A DNA stretch of 33,324 nucleotides from Acidobacteriaceae bacterium (lineage in GTDB: Bacteria; Acidobacteriota; Terriglobia; Terriglobales; Acidobacteriaceae): NCBI GenBank assembly GCA_003132325.1, contig PKXK01000116.1:121053-154376 (forward strand). The letters run 5' to 3'. Made by a program: the position numbers and the translations under genes. Under the pieces are notes generated by a model, which did not search any database, was not told where the DNA came from, and saw only the letters and a list, made by a program, of their open reading frames with translations. Each line of letters opens with the position of its first letter. The first letter of the stretch is position 1. Below are positions 15,325 to 22,593 of this stretch, in pieces.

Positions 15325-15373
15325 CCTGCCTCCACGTAACGTCAAATTTTTGGCATTCCGTCGTGGAGGCAGG
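15325..15373 (+). promoter_or_regulatory. Hairpin that sequesters the M16 gene's ribosome binding site
   Basis: CCTGCCTCCACG (15325-15336) is the exact reverse complement of CGTGGAGGCAGG (15362-15373), with a 25-base spacer. The right arm contains the GGAGG ribosome site and ends on the base before the ATG. In mRNA a 12-pair, mostly G-C stem would hide the ribosome site. A TTGACA at 15313-15318 just upstream could be part of a promoter, but no good -10 box follows. Confidence 0.65.
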
Positions 15374-16921
15374 ATGAAATCCCGCACAACCCTTCTAAGA
15401 ACAATTGTCGTCTGTTTCGTGCTCGGCTCGCTCGCGCTCGGCCAGGATCTGGCTTCTTTTGAGAAGCGCACCACCGTGAAGAAGCTCGCCAATGGACTCA
15501 CCATCGTCATCTGCGAGCGGCCGGAGGCGCCGGTTTTTTCGTTCTTCACGCACGTGGATGCGGGCTCGGTGCAGGACCCGATGGGCAAGACGGGGCTGGC
15601 GCACATGTTCGAGCACATGGCGTTCAAGGGAACGGACACGATTGGGACACGGGACTATGCCGGGGAAAAAGTTGCGCTGGCGAAAGTTGAAGAGGCCTAT
15701 GCCGCTTTCATTGCCGAGCGCGACAAGCCGGTGGACCGCGATGAAGCGAAGCTCAAGCAGCTGGAGCAAAGCTGGAAGGACGCGATTGCGACGGCCGACA
15801 AGTTCTCCGCCGCTTACAACAACGAGTTCGGCAAGATCGTCGAAGGCGAAGGCGGCGAGGGCATGAATGCCTTCACCGATCTCGATGAGACGGGCTACCA
15901 CTACTCATTCCCCGTCAATCGGCTGGAATTGTGGGCCTATCTCGAATCGGAGCGCTTTCTGCATCCGGTGATGCGGCAGTTTTACAAAGAGCGCAACGTG
16001 GTGATCGAAGAGCGGCGCATGAGCACCGACAGCAACCCCCAGGGGCGGCTGTTCGAGCAATTCGCGGAAGAGGCATTCGCGGCGCATCCTTATCATCGGC
16101 CGACGATTGGTTGGATTTCGGACTTGAATTCTTTTTCGGCGACCGACGCACAGAATTTTTTCGATAAGTATTATGTGCCCTCGAACATGGTGGTCGCCGT
16201 GGTTGGAGACGTGAAAGCTTCGGAAGCGATGCCGATTGTCGAGAAGTATTTCTCGCGAATTCCGGCGCGTCCCAAGCCCGACACGGCGACCACCACCGAG
16301 CCGGCGCAGAATTCCGAGCGGACGGTCGTGCTGCATGAGCAATCGCAACCGCTCTATCTCGAAGGCTATCACCGCCCCGATTACCGCAACCCGGATAACC
16401 AGGTCTATAACGCGATCGCCGACCTGATGTCGAATGGACGCACGTCGCGACTTTACCGGACGCTGGTCCGCGACAAGCAGATCGCGTCGGACTCAGAGGG
16501 ATTTACCGGGTATCCGGGAAATAAATATCCGCACCTGTTCGCCTTTTACGCCTCCCCGATCCCGGGCCACAAGCCGCACGAAGTGGCCGACGCGATTCAC
16601 GCCGAGATTGACCGGCTGAAGAAAGAAGACATCTCGGATGAAGAACTGAAGATGATCAAGACGCGAGCTAAGGCAAACTTGATCCGCTCGCTGGGATCGA
16701 ACGAGGGTCTGGCTTTCGAACTCGGCATGTACCAGGCGCGCTATGACGATTGGCGGGAGTTGTTCCGCTCGGTCGACCGCATCGACAAAGTTACGAAGGC
16801 GGACATACGGCGCGTCGCGAACCAGACGTTTGTGCCCGACAACCGGACGGTGGGGATTATCGAGTTTGCTGGCGGGCCTCCTCCGGGAGCGGGCGCAGGG
16901 CCGAAGGGAGGTGGACAGTGA
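15374..16921 (+). CDS. M16 family zinc peptidase, catalytic member
   Basis: A 515-residue exported metallopeptidase of the pitrilysin/insulinase clan. A signal peptide (LLRTIVVCFVLGSLALG, then QD) is followed by the M16 N-terminal domain with the inverted zinc motif HMFEH at 77-81 in GLAHMFEHMAFKGT. A charged helical insertion of about 80 residues lies between this motif and NAFTDLDETGYHYSFP. The M16 C-terminal domain carries the YHRPDYRNPDNQVYNAIADLMSNGRTSRLYRTLV region. It overlaps the next M16-like gene by GTGA, so the two probably assemble as a periplasmic pair. Start ATG 15374 follows GGAGG; that site is in a hairpin. Confidence 0.92.
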   Translation: MKSRTTLLRTIVVCFVLGSLALGQDLASFEKRTTVKKLANGLTIVICERPEAPVFSFFTHVDAGSVQDPMGKTGLAHMFEHMAFKGTDTIGTRDYAGEKVALAKVEEAYAAFIAERDKPVDRDEAKLKQLEQSWKDAIATADKFSAAYNNEFGKIVEGEGGEGMNAFTDLDETGYHYSFPVNRLELWAYLESERFLHPVMRQFYKERNVVIEERRMSTDSNPQGRLFEQFAEEAFAAHPYHRPTIGWISDLNSFSATDAQNFFDKYYVPSNMVVAVVGDVKASEAMPIVEKYFSRIPARPKPDTATTTEPAQNSERTVVLHEQSQPLYLEGYHRPDYRNPDNQVYNAIADLMSNGRTSRLYRTLVRDKQIASDSEGFTGYPGNKYPHLFAFYASPIPGHKPHEVADAIHAEIDRLKKEDISDEELKMIKTRAKANLIRSLGSNEGLAFELGMYQARYDDWRELFRSVDRIDKVTKADIRRVANQTFVPDNRTVGIIEFAGGPPPGAGAGPKGGGQ

Positions 16922-18483
16922 AGCGCGCACGCACAGCCCCTAAAGGGGCAACTGATTTCGAGGGTTTTGCGGTATCGCTAAAGCGATACCCTGATACGAA
17001 GCTACAGGTACTCTTCGCTCTCGTCCTGTTCGTTTTTGTTAGCTTCTTCGGCGGCAATTCGCAATTGTGGGCGCAGACGCAGCAGTCTTCGCAGCAGACC
17101 TGGGAGCAGATACCAATTCCGAAGTTGCCGGCGTTTCATCCGACGCAGCCGAAGCGCATCGAGTTGCCGAATGGCATGGTGGTTTTTCTTCAGGAAGACC
17201 ACGAACTGCCCACCATCGACGGCACGGCACGTATTCGCGGCGGCGAGCGGTCGGTTCCGGCGAACAAGACGGGACTGACCGATATTTACGGCGAAGTGTG
17301 GCGCACCGGCGGAACCAAGTCCCAGACCGGCGATCAACTGGACGACTATCTGGAGCAGCGCGCCGCCAAGGTCGAAACCGGGGGAGGCGTCGATTCGACC
17401 ACGGTGAGCTGGTCGTGTCTGAAAGAAGACTTCGACGACGTCTTCCGCGTGTTCGAGGACCTGCTGAAGAATCCGGAGTTCCGCGCCGACAAAATTGAAA
17501 TTGCGCAGAAGGGGATGTACGACGGCATCTCGCGGCGCAATGACGATCCGGGACAGATCGCGGGACGGGAAGCGGCGAAGCTGGTGTACGGCGCCAACAA
17601 TCCGTATGTGCGGGTCGCTGAATATCGAACGGTGGCGGCGATCACGCGGCAGGATCTGGTCGAGTGGCACGGTAAGTACGCGCACCCGAACAACATCATC
17701 CTCGGGGTGGCTGGCGACTTCGACTCGGCGAAGATGGAGGCTCGTCTGCGCCAGGCGTTTGCGTTGTGGCCCAGAGGCGAAGCGGCGAAGGATGCGGAGA
17801 TCAAGCCGGAGCCCGCGAAACCGGGATATTACCAGGTCGACAAAACCGACGTGAATCAGAGCAACATTCAAATGGTTGCGGTGGGCATTACGCGCAAGAA
17901 TCCGGATTATTTCGCGGTCTCGGTATTCAACGAGGCTTTCGGCGGAGGATTTTCATCGCGCCTGTTTGGCGACATTCGCACCACGAAAGGACTCGCCTAC
18001 GCGGTCGGCGGTGGAGTGGGTACGAGTTGGGATCATCCCGGCATGCTGAGGCTGATGGTGAGCACCAAGAGCAAGACCACGATCGAATCCATTCAGGCGC
18101 TGGATGAGGAGATTGCCGGCCTTGTCCGGCGTCCCATCGACGACGAGGAAATCAAGCGCGCCAAAGACTCGATTTTGAATTCGTTTGTCTTCCGTTTCGA
18201 TTCTCCGGCCAAGGTTTTGCAGGAAAAAATGGCGTATGAGTTTTACGGTTATCCGCTGGATTTTCTGGAGAACTTTCAGCGAGGGATCGAAAAAGTTACG
18301 AAAGAAGATGTAGCGCGGGTGGCGGCAAAGTACCTTCACCGCGAGCAGATGGCGGTGCTGGTGGTGGGCAACGTAGGCGAATTCGACAAGCCGCTTTCGT
18401 CTCTGGGCGCGGTGAACAAGGTGGATATTGCGATTCCGGCGCCGCCGCCGGGACTGGTTCCGGAACAGGGCGAGCATCCGTAG
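16918..18483 (+). CDS. M16-like protein lacking the zinc motif, with repeat-derived N-terminus
   Basis: A 521-residue partner of the upstream peptidase. The usual HXXEH is replaced by TDIYGE in GLTDIYGEVWRTGGT, so it should be catalytically inactive, like the non-catalytic subunits of paired M16 enzymes. The C-terminal domain is kept (FNEAFGGGFSSRLFGDIRTTKGLAYAVGG). It starts at GTG 16918, overlapping the previous stop. Codons 7-28 are a palindromic repeat read in frame (ARTAPKGATDFEGFAVSLKR...); only after it comes the hydrophobic export segment (VLFALVLFVFVSFFGG, ending LWAQ). The extension may be tolerated ahead of the signal helix. A start downstream of the repeat is possible but no ATG or strong site is seen there. 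Confidence 0.88.
   Translation: MKRARTAPKGATDFEGFAVSLKRYPDTKLQVLFALVLFVFVSFFGGNSQLWAQTQQSSQQTWEQIPIPKLPAFHPTQPKRIELPNGMVVFLQEDHELPTIDGTARIRGGERSVPANKTGLTDIYGEVWRTGGTKSQTGDQLDDYLEQRAAKVETGGGVDSTTVSWSCLKEDFDDVFRVFEDLLKNPEFRADKIEIAQKGMYDGISRRNDDPGQIAGREAAKLVYGANNPYVRVAEYRTVAAITRQDLVEWHGKYAHPNNIILGVAGDFDSAKMEARLRQAFALWPRGEAAKDAEIKPEPAKPGYYQVDKTDVNQSNIQMVAVGITRKNPDYFAVSVFNEAFGGGFSSRLFGDIRTTKGLAYAVGGGVGTSWDHPGMLRLMVSTKSKTTIESIQALDEEIAGLVRRPIDDEEIKRAKDSILNSFVFRFDSPAKVLQEKMAYEFYGYPLDFLENFQRGIEKVTKEDVARVAAKYLHREQMAVLVVGNVGEFDKPLSSLGAVNKVDIAIPAPPPGLVPEQGEHP
16934..17003 (+). repeat. 70-bp palindromic repeat inside the M16-like gene
   Basis: Two hairpins, AGCCCCTAAAGGGG and GGTATCGCTAAAGCGATACC, followed by CTGATACGAAGC. 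A second copy at 29632-29699 shares the same order (AGCCCCTAAAGGGG, TTGCGG.ATCGCTAAAGCGAT, CCCTGATAC.AAGC). Here it is translated in frame as part of the N-terminus. Confidence 0.8.
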
Positions 18484-18485
18484 TT

Positions 18486-18600
18486 GTGTGGGGCGGACAC
18501 TCTTGTCCGCCAAAAGCTGGGGTCGGCAGGTAAGCCGAGGGTCAATCCCAATAGACTGAATCCAAGTCAACGTCGGCGGACAAGAGTGTCCGCCCTACAC
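18486..18600. repeat. 115-bp element with 26-bp inverted ends
   Basis: The left arm (18486-18511, starting GTGTGGGGCGGACACTC) and right arm (18575-18600, ending GTCCGCCCTACAC) are inverted copies with one mismatch in 26. It begins 3 bases after the M16-like stop and ends 2 bases before the start of the pilin duplication. A compact relative is at 25126-25157. Confidence 0.75.
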
Positions 18601-18708
18601 TTGCGGTTGAAGTTTCTGCTCCTGCAAGAAGAGCAGATACCAGTGTTCCCAGAACGGGAGTTGCGGCAACTGGCAGGCGGTTTGACGCGAAGATGGCAAT
18701 GACGGCGA

Positions 18709-18745
18709 TTGTCAAAATTTGTCAATCGGGGTCTCTAGAGTGTCA
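18709..18745 (+). promoter_or_regulatory. TGTCA boxes, possible activator site for pilin gene 1
   Basis: TTGTCA at 18709, TTGTCA at 18719 and GTGTCA at 18740 lie about 105-140 bases upstream of the sigma-54-like core, the usual enhancer distance. The block AAAATTTGTCAATCGGGG plus GTGTCATACTGGGAG is conserved in the second copy (19812-19851) while flanks have diverged. PilR sites described in Pseudomonas contain (C/G)TGTC; calling this a PilR site is inference. Confidence 0.35.
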
Positions 18746-18848
18746 TACTGGGAGCAGCAAGGGGTGACTCCGAGGTGACTCTCCCGCAGAGTCGTTGAAA
18801 ACATTGAGGATACCCCGAGAAAGACGTGACTTCCGTCACTTGGGACGG

Positions 18849-18863
18849 TGGCCCTTGAAGTGC
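18849..18863 (+). promoter_or_regulatory. Sigma-54-like promoter of pilin gene 1
   Basis: TGGCCCTTGAAGTGC has GG-N10-GC spacing and lies 60 bases before the ATG, with a fair -24 box (TGGCCC). The same core is present before both other pilin genes. Pilin genes of type IV systems are commonly sigma-54 dependent. Confidence 0.6.
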
Positions 18864-18923
18864 CATAGTTACGAGCGTTAGTCATTCAACCAAGATAGTC
18901 AAACGGAGACGAGGGAAATTAAA

Positions 18924-19418
18924 ATGCGGAAACAAAAAGGCTTCTCACTGATCGAATTGCTGATTGTGGTGGCGATCATCCTGATTATCGCCGCTATCGC
19001 GATCCCGAACCTGCTGCGCGCGCGCATTGCGGCCAATGAGTCGTCCGCGGCCGCCACGACTCGCACAATTAACACGGCCGAAGTAAGCTACATTACTGCT
19101 TATCCGTCGGCCAATTATGGAGACCTAACCGTCCTCGGCGGAGTAGGCCCCTGCACACCGTCCTCTGCCACGGCATGCCTGATTGACCAAACCTTGGCAA
19201 CCGACAATGCCGGCGCTGGCAAGAGCGGGTACAAGTTCACTGCTGATGGGCACACTATCAAGGGCGGGTACACCGCGACTGCCTACCCAATCGCGGTTGG
19301 GAGCAGCGGTGTCAACAGCTTCTGCTCGATTGAAGATGCGGTGGTCCGCAAGGACTCAGCCGGCGCGAATGATAATGTTAGCGCAACCTGCGCGGTCTTA
19401 CCGTCCTTGGGCAACTAA
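18924..19418 (+). CDS. pilA: Type IV pilin, copy 1
   Basis: A 164-residue prepilin. A short positive leader MRKQKG is cut by prepilin peptidase before Phe; the conserved Glu5 of the mature protein is in FSLIELLIVVAIILIIAAIAIP, the N-terminal helix that packs in the pilus core. The globular head follows, with four cysteines (in GPCTP, TACLI, SFCSI and ATCAV) that may form disulphides. It ends SLGN. The product differs from copy 2 by one residue (GYK versus GYH). A GAGACGAGGG site precedes the ATG; a sigma-54-like promoter and a strong terminator flank it, so it is probably expressed alone. Confidence 0.95.
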   Translation: MRKQKGFSLIELLIVVAIILIIAAIAIPNLLRARIAANESSAAATTRTINTAEVSYITAYPSANYGDLTVLGGVGPCTPSSATACLIDQTLATDNAGAGKSGYKFTADGHTIKGGYTATAYPIAVGSSGVNSFCSIEDAVVRKDSAGANDNVSATCAVLPSLGN

Positions 19419-19459
19419 CACCAACTTGGTCTGAGGCCTCGGGGGAGAGGCAACAGGCG

Positions 19460-19490
19460 GGGAGCAGTGGACAACCACTGCTCCCTTGTT
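19460..19490 (+). terminator. Rho-independent terminator of pilin gene 1
   Basis: GGGAGCAGTGG-ACAA-CCACTGCTCCC, an 11-pair perfect stem with a 4-base loop, followed by TTGTT. It starts 42 bases after the stop codon. Confidence 0.85.
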
Positions 19491-19562
19491 CTATCTCGGT
19501 GAGCACATCCGAAGTTGCCCCACCTCCCGCACCGAGCCATTCGCCGAATTCGTAGTTCATCT

Positions 19563-19706
19563 ACCGCCGGGACGCCAAGGACGCCGAAAAGAAGCGAGGA
19601 AGGTTAAAACCTTCACTTTCAATGCCTAAGCCTCAACCCCTGATTGGGAACTTGCAGTCTCTTGTTCTTCCTTGCTTTTTCTCGGCGCACTCGGCGTCTC
19701 GGCGGT
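19563..19706. mobile_element. MITE-like element of about 144 bp between the pilin copies
   Basis: Imperfect inverted ends of about 40 bases: left ACCGCCGGGACGCCAAGG..., right ...CTCGGCGTCTCGGCGGT. Homology between the ends is roughly 80% by eye. The interior has no coding capacity. The right end meets the start of duplication unit 2, and the element has no counterpart upstream of unit 1. The stretch 19491-19562 holds nothing else I can support. Confidence 0.6.
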
Positions 19707-19816
19707 TGAGCTTTCTGCGGACGCAAGAGGAGCAGATGCCAGCGTTCCCAGAACGGGAGTTGCGGCAACTGGCAGGCGGTTTGAAGCCAAAATGGCATTG
19801 CGGGGACTGCCAAAAT

Positions 19817-19844
19817 TTGTCAATCGGGGTCTCTAAAAGTGTCA
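19817..19844 (+). promoter_or_regulatory. TGTCA boxes, possible activator site for pilin gene 2
   Basis: TTGTCA (19817-19822) and GTGTCA (19839-19844), matching two of the three boxes of copy 1; the first box has changed to TGCCA. They lie about 110-135 bases before the sigma-54-like core. Binding factor not identifiable from sequence. Confidence 0.33.
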
Positions 19845-19950
19845 TACTGGGAGAATCAAGAGGTGACCAGGAGGTGACTCTTCTGCAGAACCCCACTGAA
19901 AACATTCGGCATACACCAGAGGGACACCTGACTTCGGTCACTTGGGCATC

Positions 19951-19965
19951 TGGCCTTCGAAGTGC
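19951..19965 (+). promoter_or_regulatory. Sigma-54-like promoter of pilin gene 2
   Basis: TGGCCTTCGAAGTGC with GG-N10-GC spacing, 61 bases before the ATG. Between copies the core has kept GG, GC and AAGTGC while neighbouring bases changed. Confidence 0.6.
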
Positions 19966-20025
19966 GATAGTTACGAGCGTTGGTCACCCAACCAAGACAG
20001 TCAAAGGGAGACGAGGATAATTTCA

Positions 20026-20520
20026 ATGCGGAAACAAAAAGGCTTCTCACTGATCGAATTGCTGATTGTGGTGGCGATCATCCTGATCATCGCCGCTATC
20101 GCGATCCCGAACCTGCTGCGCGCGCGCATTGCGGCCAATGAGTCGTCCGCGGCCGCCACGACTCGCACAATTAACACGGCCGAAGTAAGCTACATTACCG
20201 CTTATCCGTCGGCCAATTATGGAGACCTAACCGTCCTCGGCGGAGTAGGCCCCTGCACACCGTCATCTGCCACGGCATGCCTGATTGACCAAACCTTGGC
20301 AACTGACAATGCCGGCGCGGGCAAGAGCGGGTACCATTTCACTGCTGATGGACACACTATCAAGGGCGGGTACACCGCGACTGCCTACCCAATCGCGGTT
20401 GGGAGCAGCGGTGTCAATAGCTTCTGCTCGATTGAAGATGCGGTGGTCCGCAAGGACTCAGCCGGCGCGAATGATAATGTTAGCGCAACCTGCGCGGTCT
20501 TACCGTCCTTGGGCAACTAA
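20026..20520 (+). CDS. pilA: Type IV pilin, copy 2
   Basis: A 164-residue prepilin nearly identical to copy 1 (one substitution, Lys to His in SGYHFTADG). It has the same leader MRKQKG, cleavage before Phe, Glu5 and four head cysteines. I start at ATG 20026 to match copy 1; the ORF-track extension to 19942 runs back through the promoter. It has its own sigma-54-like promoter and terminator. Near-identity including synonymous sites suggests recent duplication or gene conversion. Which copy is the major pilin cannot be told from sequence. Confidence 0.95.
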   Translation: MRKQKGFSLIELLIVVAIILIIAAIAIPNLLRARIAANESSAAATTRTINTAEVSYITAYPSANYGDLTVLGGVGPCTPSSATACLIDQTLATDNAGAGKSGYHFTADGHTIKGGYTATAYPIAVGSSGVNSFCSIEDAVVRKDSAGANDNVSATCAVLPSLGN

Positions 20521-20560
20521 CACCAACTTGGTCTGAGGCCTCGGGGGAGAGGCAACAGGC

Positions 20561-20595
20561 GGGGAGCAGTGGACAACCACTGCTCCCCTGTTACT
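20561..20595 (+). terminator. Rho-independent terminator of pilin gene 2
   Basis: GGGGAGCAGTGG-ACAA-CCACTGCTCCCC, a 12-pair perfect stem, followed by TGTTACTTT. It is the duplicate of the terminator at 19460. Confidence 0.8.
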
Positions 20596-20658
20596 TTGGT
20601 CAGCCCCTCAAGAGCAACCACCTTTAGCCGCCTTGCTCGCCTATGTTTAAATCCAGGT

Positions 20659-22548
20659 ATGGCCACTGCGGCGACGAAACTTGCAACTAGCCCGCAATCC
20701 CAGCAAGGGCTATTTAGTTCTGCGGGTAATCGGAGAACTGTTCTCTCTCTTGTATTAATGCTGCTCACGCTGCTTGCGTACAATCCGGCGGCTCACAACG
20801 ATTTCGTCGACTTCGACGACCCCGCCTACGTTACTGGTAATCAGCACGTCCGCGCGGGGCTGACCTGGGACACAGTGAAATGGGCGTTCCGCAGCACGGA
20901 GCAGGCAAATTGGCACCCGCTGACCTGGCTATCGCATGCCGCCGATTACCAACTCTTTCATCTCAAGCCCGCCGGGCATCATTACATGAGCGTGCTGTTG
21001 CATGGGCTAAATGTGGTGCTGCTGTTTTTGTTCCTCGAAGCGGCCACGGGCATGGCATGGCGCAGCGCGGTCGTGGCTGCCCTGTTCGCGGTACATCCGA
21101 TCAATGTTCAGTCCGTAGCCTGGGCTTCGGAGCGAAAGAACGTTCTGTGCATGTTGTTCTTTGTGCTGACGTTGCTGGCCTATCGTTGGTATGCGCAGAA
21201 TCCCAGCGTGCAGCGATACGGGTTGGTTGGGCTGCTGTTCGTGCTCGGACTCATGTCGAAGCCCATGGTTATAACTCTGCCTTTTGTGCTGCTGCTGCTG
21301 GACTACTGGCCGCTCGGGCGGACGTCGCCTGCTCGCGTATCCCCCGATGTCAAGGGTGGAGGGGCGGGGACACCCGCCCCTCCACGGATATCCTGGACGC
21401 GGCTTGTGGTTGAAAAGCTGCCGCTACTGGCTCTCTCTGCCACAAGTGCTGTGATCACCATGGTTGCGCAAAAGGCAGGCGGCGCAATACACAATGAATA
21501 TCCATTCTGGGACCGGCTGCTGAATGCGATTGTTTCCTACGCGCGCTACGTGGAGAAGGCGATCTGGCCTTCCCGACTGGCGGCTTTTTATCCTCACCCA
21601 GACCATTCACTGCCGGCGTGGCAGGTGGCAACCTCGGCGCTCCTGCTGGTATCCATTACGGCAACGGTCCTGATGCTGCGAAAAAAACGGTATCTGGCCG
21701 TGGGCTGGTTCTGGTACCTGGGAACCATGGTGCCGGTGATCGGACTGGTGCAGGCCGGCGAGCAAGGCATGGCGGACCGATACGCCTACATTCCTTTTGT
21801 TGGGCTATTTATCGCGGGAATTTGGGGAATTGCGGATTGGGCCGGCGCCCGGCGCATTCCGGCAATCTATCTTGCGCTGGCAGCGTCGGTCGCAATTGCC
21901 GGGTTCTCAGTTGCCGCACATGCGCAACTAGGTTACTGGAAAAACACCGAGGTGCTTTGGTCGCACACGCTCAGCGTCACGCAGGGCAATTTCGTCGCCC
22001 ATGACAGCCTGGGCGCCGAGCTTATCAACCAAGGAAAACTCCAGGAAGCGATGGCACACTTCGAAGCTGCGGCCGCAATCAATCCGCGCGATGCCTTTAG
22101 CCAGCTCGATCTGGGCGTCTGTGAAAAACGGCAAGGCAACATCAAAGGGGCTGTAGAGCGCTACGAAACGGCGCTGCGTCTGTCGGCGGATTCCTCCCTG
22201 AGGGCCACGGCTTTCGGCAACCTTGGGTCAATCTATCGCGCTGCAGGAGATTACGTGCAGGCTCGTGAGAACTACGACTCGGCGCTGCGGCTGCTGCCGG
22301 ACAACAAATTTGCCCTGATCGGTTTGGGGCTTATCGCGCAGAAAACCGGCGACTTGGCCCATGCGGTTGACTATTACGCCCAGGCGGTCAAAGCGGACCC
22401 GTCGGATGCGGAATATCTTCTCCTCGCACAGGCACTGGCAAAGGCTGGACGAGCCAGCGAAGCCCAAGCAGCTTACAGTCAAGCCCAAAAGATCTCCCGC
22501 GATTGGAATGCTACCGAACAAGCGGTAAACCACTTACTTCAGGAGTAG
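20659..22548 (+). CDS. TMTC-like membrane glycosyltransferase (GT-C) with TPR domain
   Basis: A 629-residue protein with about ten membrane helices followed by tetratricopeptide repeats from about residue 445 to 600. The N-terminal part carries FVDFDDPAYVTGN at about 49-61, the acidic loop expected of GT-C enzymes, and HPINVQSVAWASERKN at 146-161, a hallmark of the TMTC-type O-mannosyltransferase-like family. It probably transfers a sugar from a lipid carrier to exported proteins. It stands between pilin genes, so pilin is a reasonable but unproven substrate. Residues near 233-242 (KGGGAGTPAPP) come from an in-frame palindrome. I start at ATG 20659; the ORF-track start at 20569 lies in the pilin terminator. 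Confidence 0.8.
   Translation: MATAATKLATSPQSQQGLFSSAGNRRTVLSLVLMLLTLLAYNPAAHNDFVDFDDPAYVTGNQHVRAGLTWDTVKWAFRSTEQANWHPLTWLSHAADYQLFHLKPAGHHYMSVLLHGLNVVLLFLFLEAATGMAWRSAVVAALFAVHPINVQSVAWASERKNVLCMLFFVLTLLAYRWYAQNPSVQRYGLVGLLFVLGLMSKPMVITLPFVLLLLDYWPLGRTSPARVSPDVKGGGAGTPAPPRISWTRLVVEKLPLLALSATSAVITMVAQKAGGAIHNEYPFWDRLLNAIVSYARYVEKAIWPSRLAAFYPHPDHSLPAWQVATSALLLVSITATVLMLRKKRYLAVGWFWYLGTMVPVIGLVQAGEQGMADRYAYIPFVGLFIAGIWGIADWAGARRIPAIYLALAASVAIAGFSVAAHAQLGYWKNTEVLWSHTLSVTQGNFVAHDSLGAELINQGKLQEAMAHFEAAAAINPRDAFSQLDLGVCEKRQGNIKGAVERYETALRLSADSSLRATAFGNLGSIYRAAGDYVQARENYDSALRLLPDNKFALIGLGLIAQKTGDLAHAVDYYAQAVKADPSDAEYLLLAQALAKAGRASEAQAAYSQAQKISRDWNATEQAVNHLLQE
21356..21385. repeat. Perfect 13-bp-stem palindrome inside the TMTC-like gene
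   Basis: GTGGAGGGGCGGG-GACA-CCCGCCCCTCCAC, read in frame as Gly/Ala/Pro-rich residues in a loop between membrane helices. The GGGGACACCCGCCCC core resembles the GGACA...TGTCC hairpins at gene boundaries elsewhere in the window. Confidence 0.8.
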
Positions 22549-22593
22549 GTTGGTTACGCAGGTTTTGAATGCGGTAGGTTGTTTCGGAGATCG

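Larger units (their letters stand above)
18602..19490 (+). repeat. Tandem pilin duplication, unit 1
   Basis: This 889-base unit (upstream region, pilin gene and terminator) is repeated at 19702-20592. Homology starts at GCGGTTGA right after the 115-bp element and ends just after the terminator. The upstream part is clearly diverged between copies, whereas the gene and terminator are nearly identical. Confidence 0.85.
19702..20592 (+). repeat. Tandem pilin duplication, unit 2
   Basis: Second unit of the duplication described at 18602-19490, offset about 1.1 kb. Only around eight scattered base changes separate the two pilin genes, far fewer than in their upstream regions. Confidence 0.85.
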
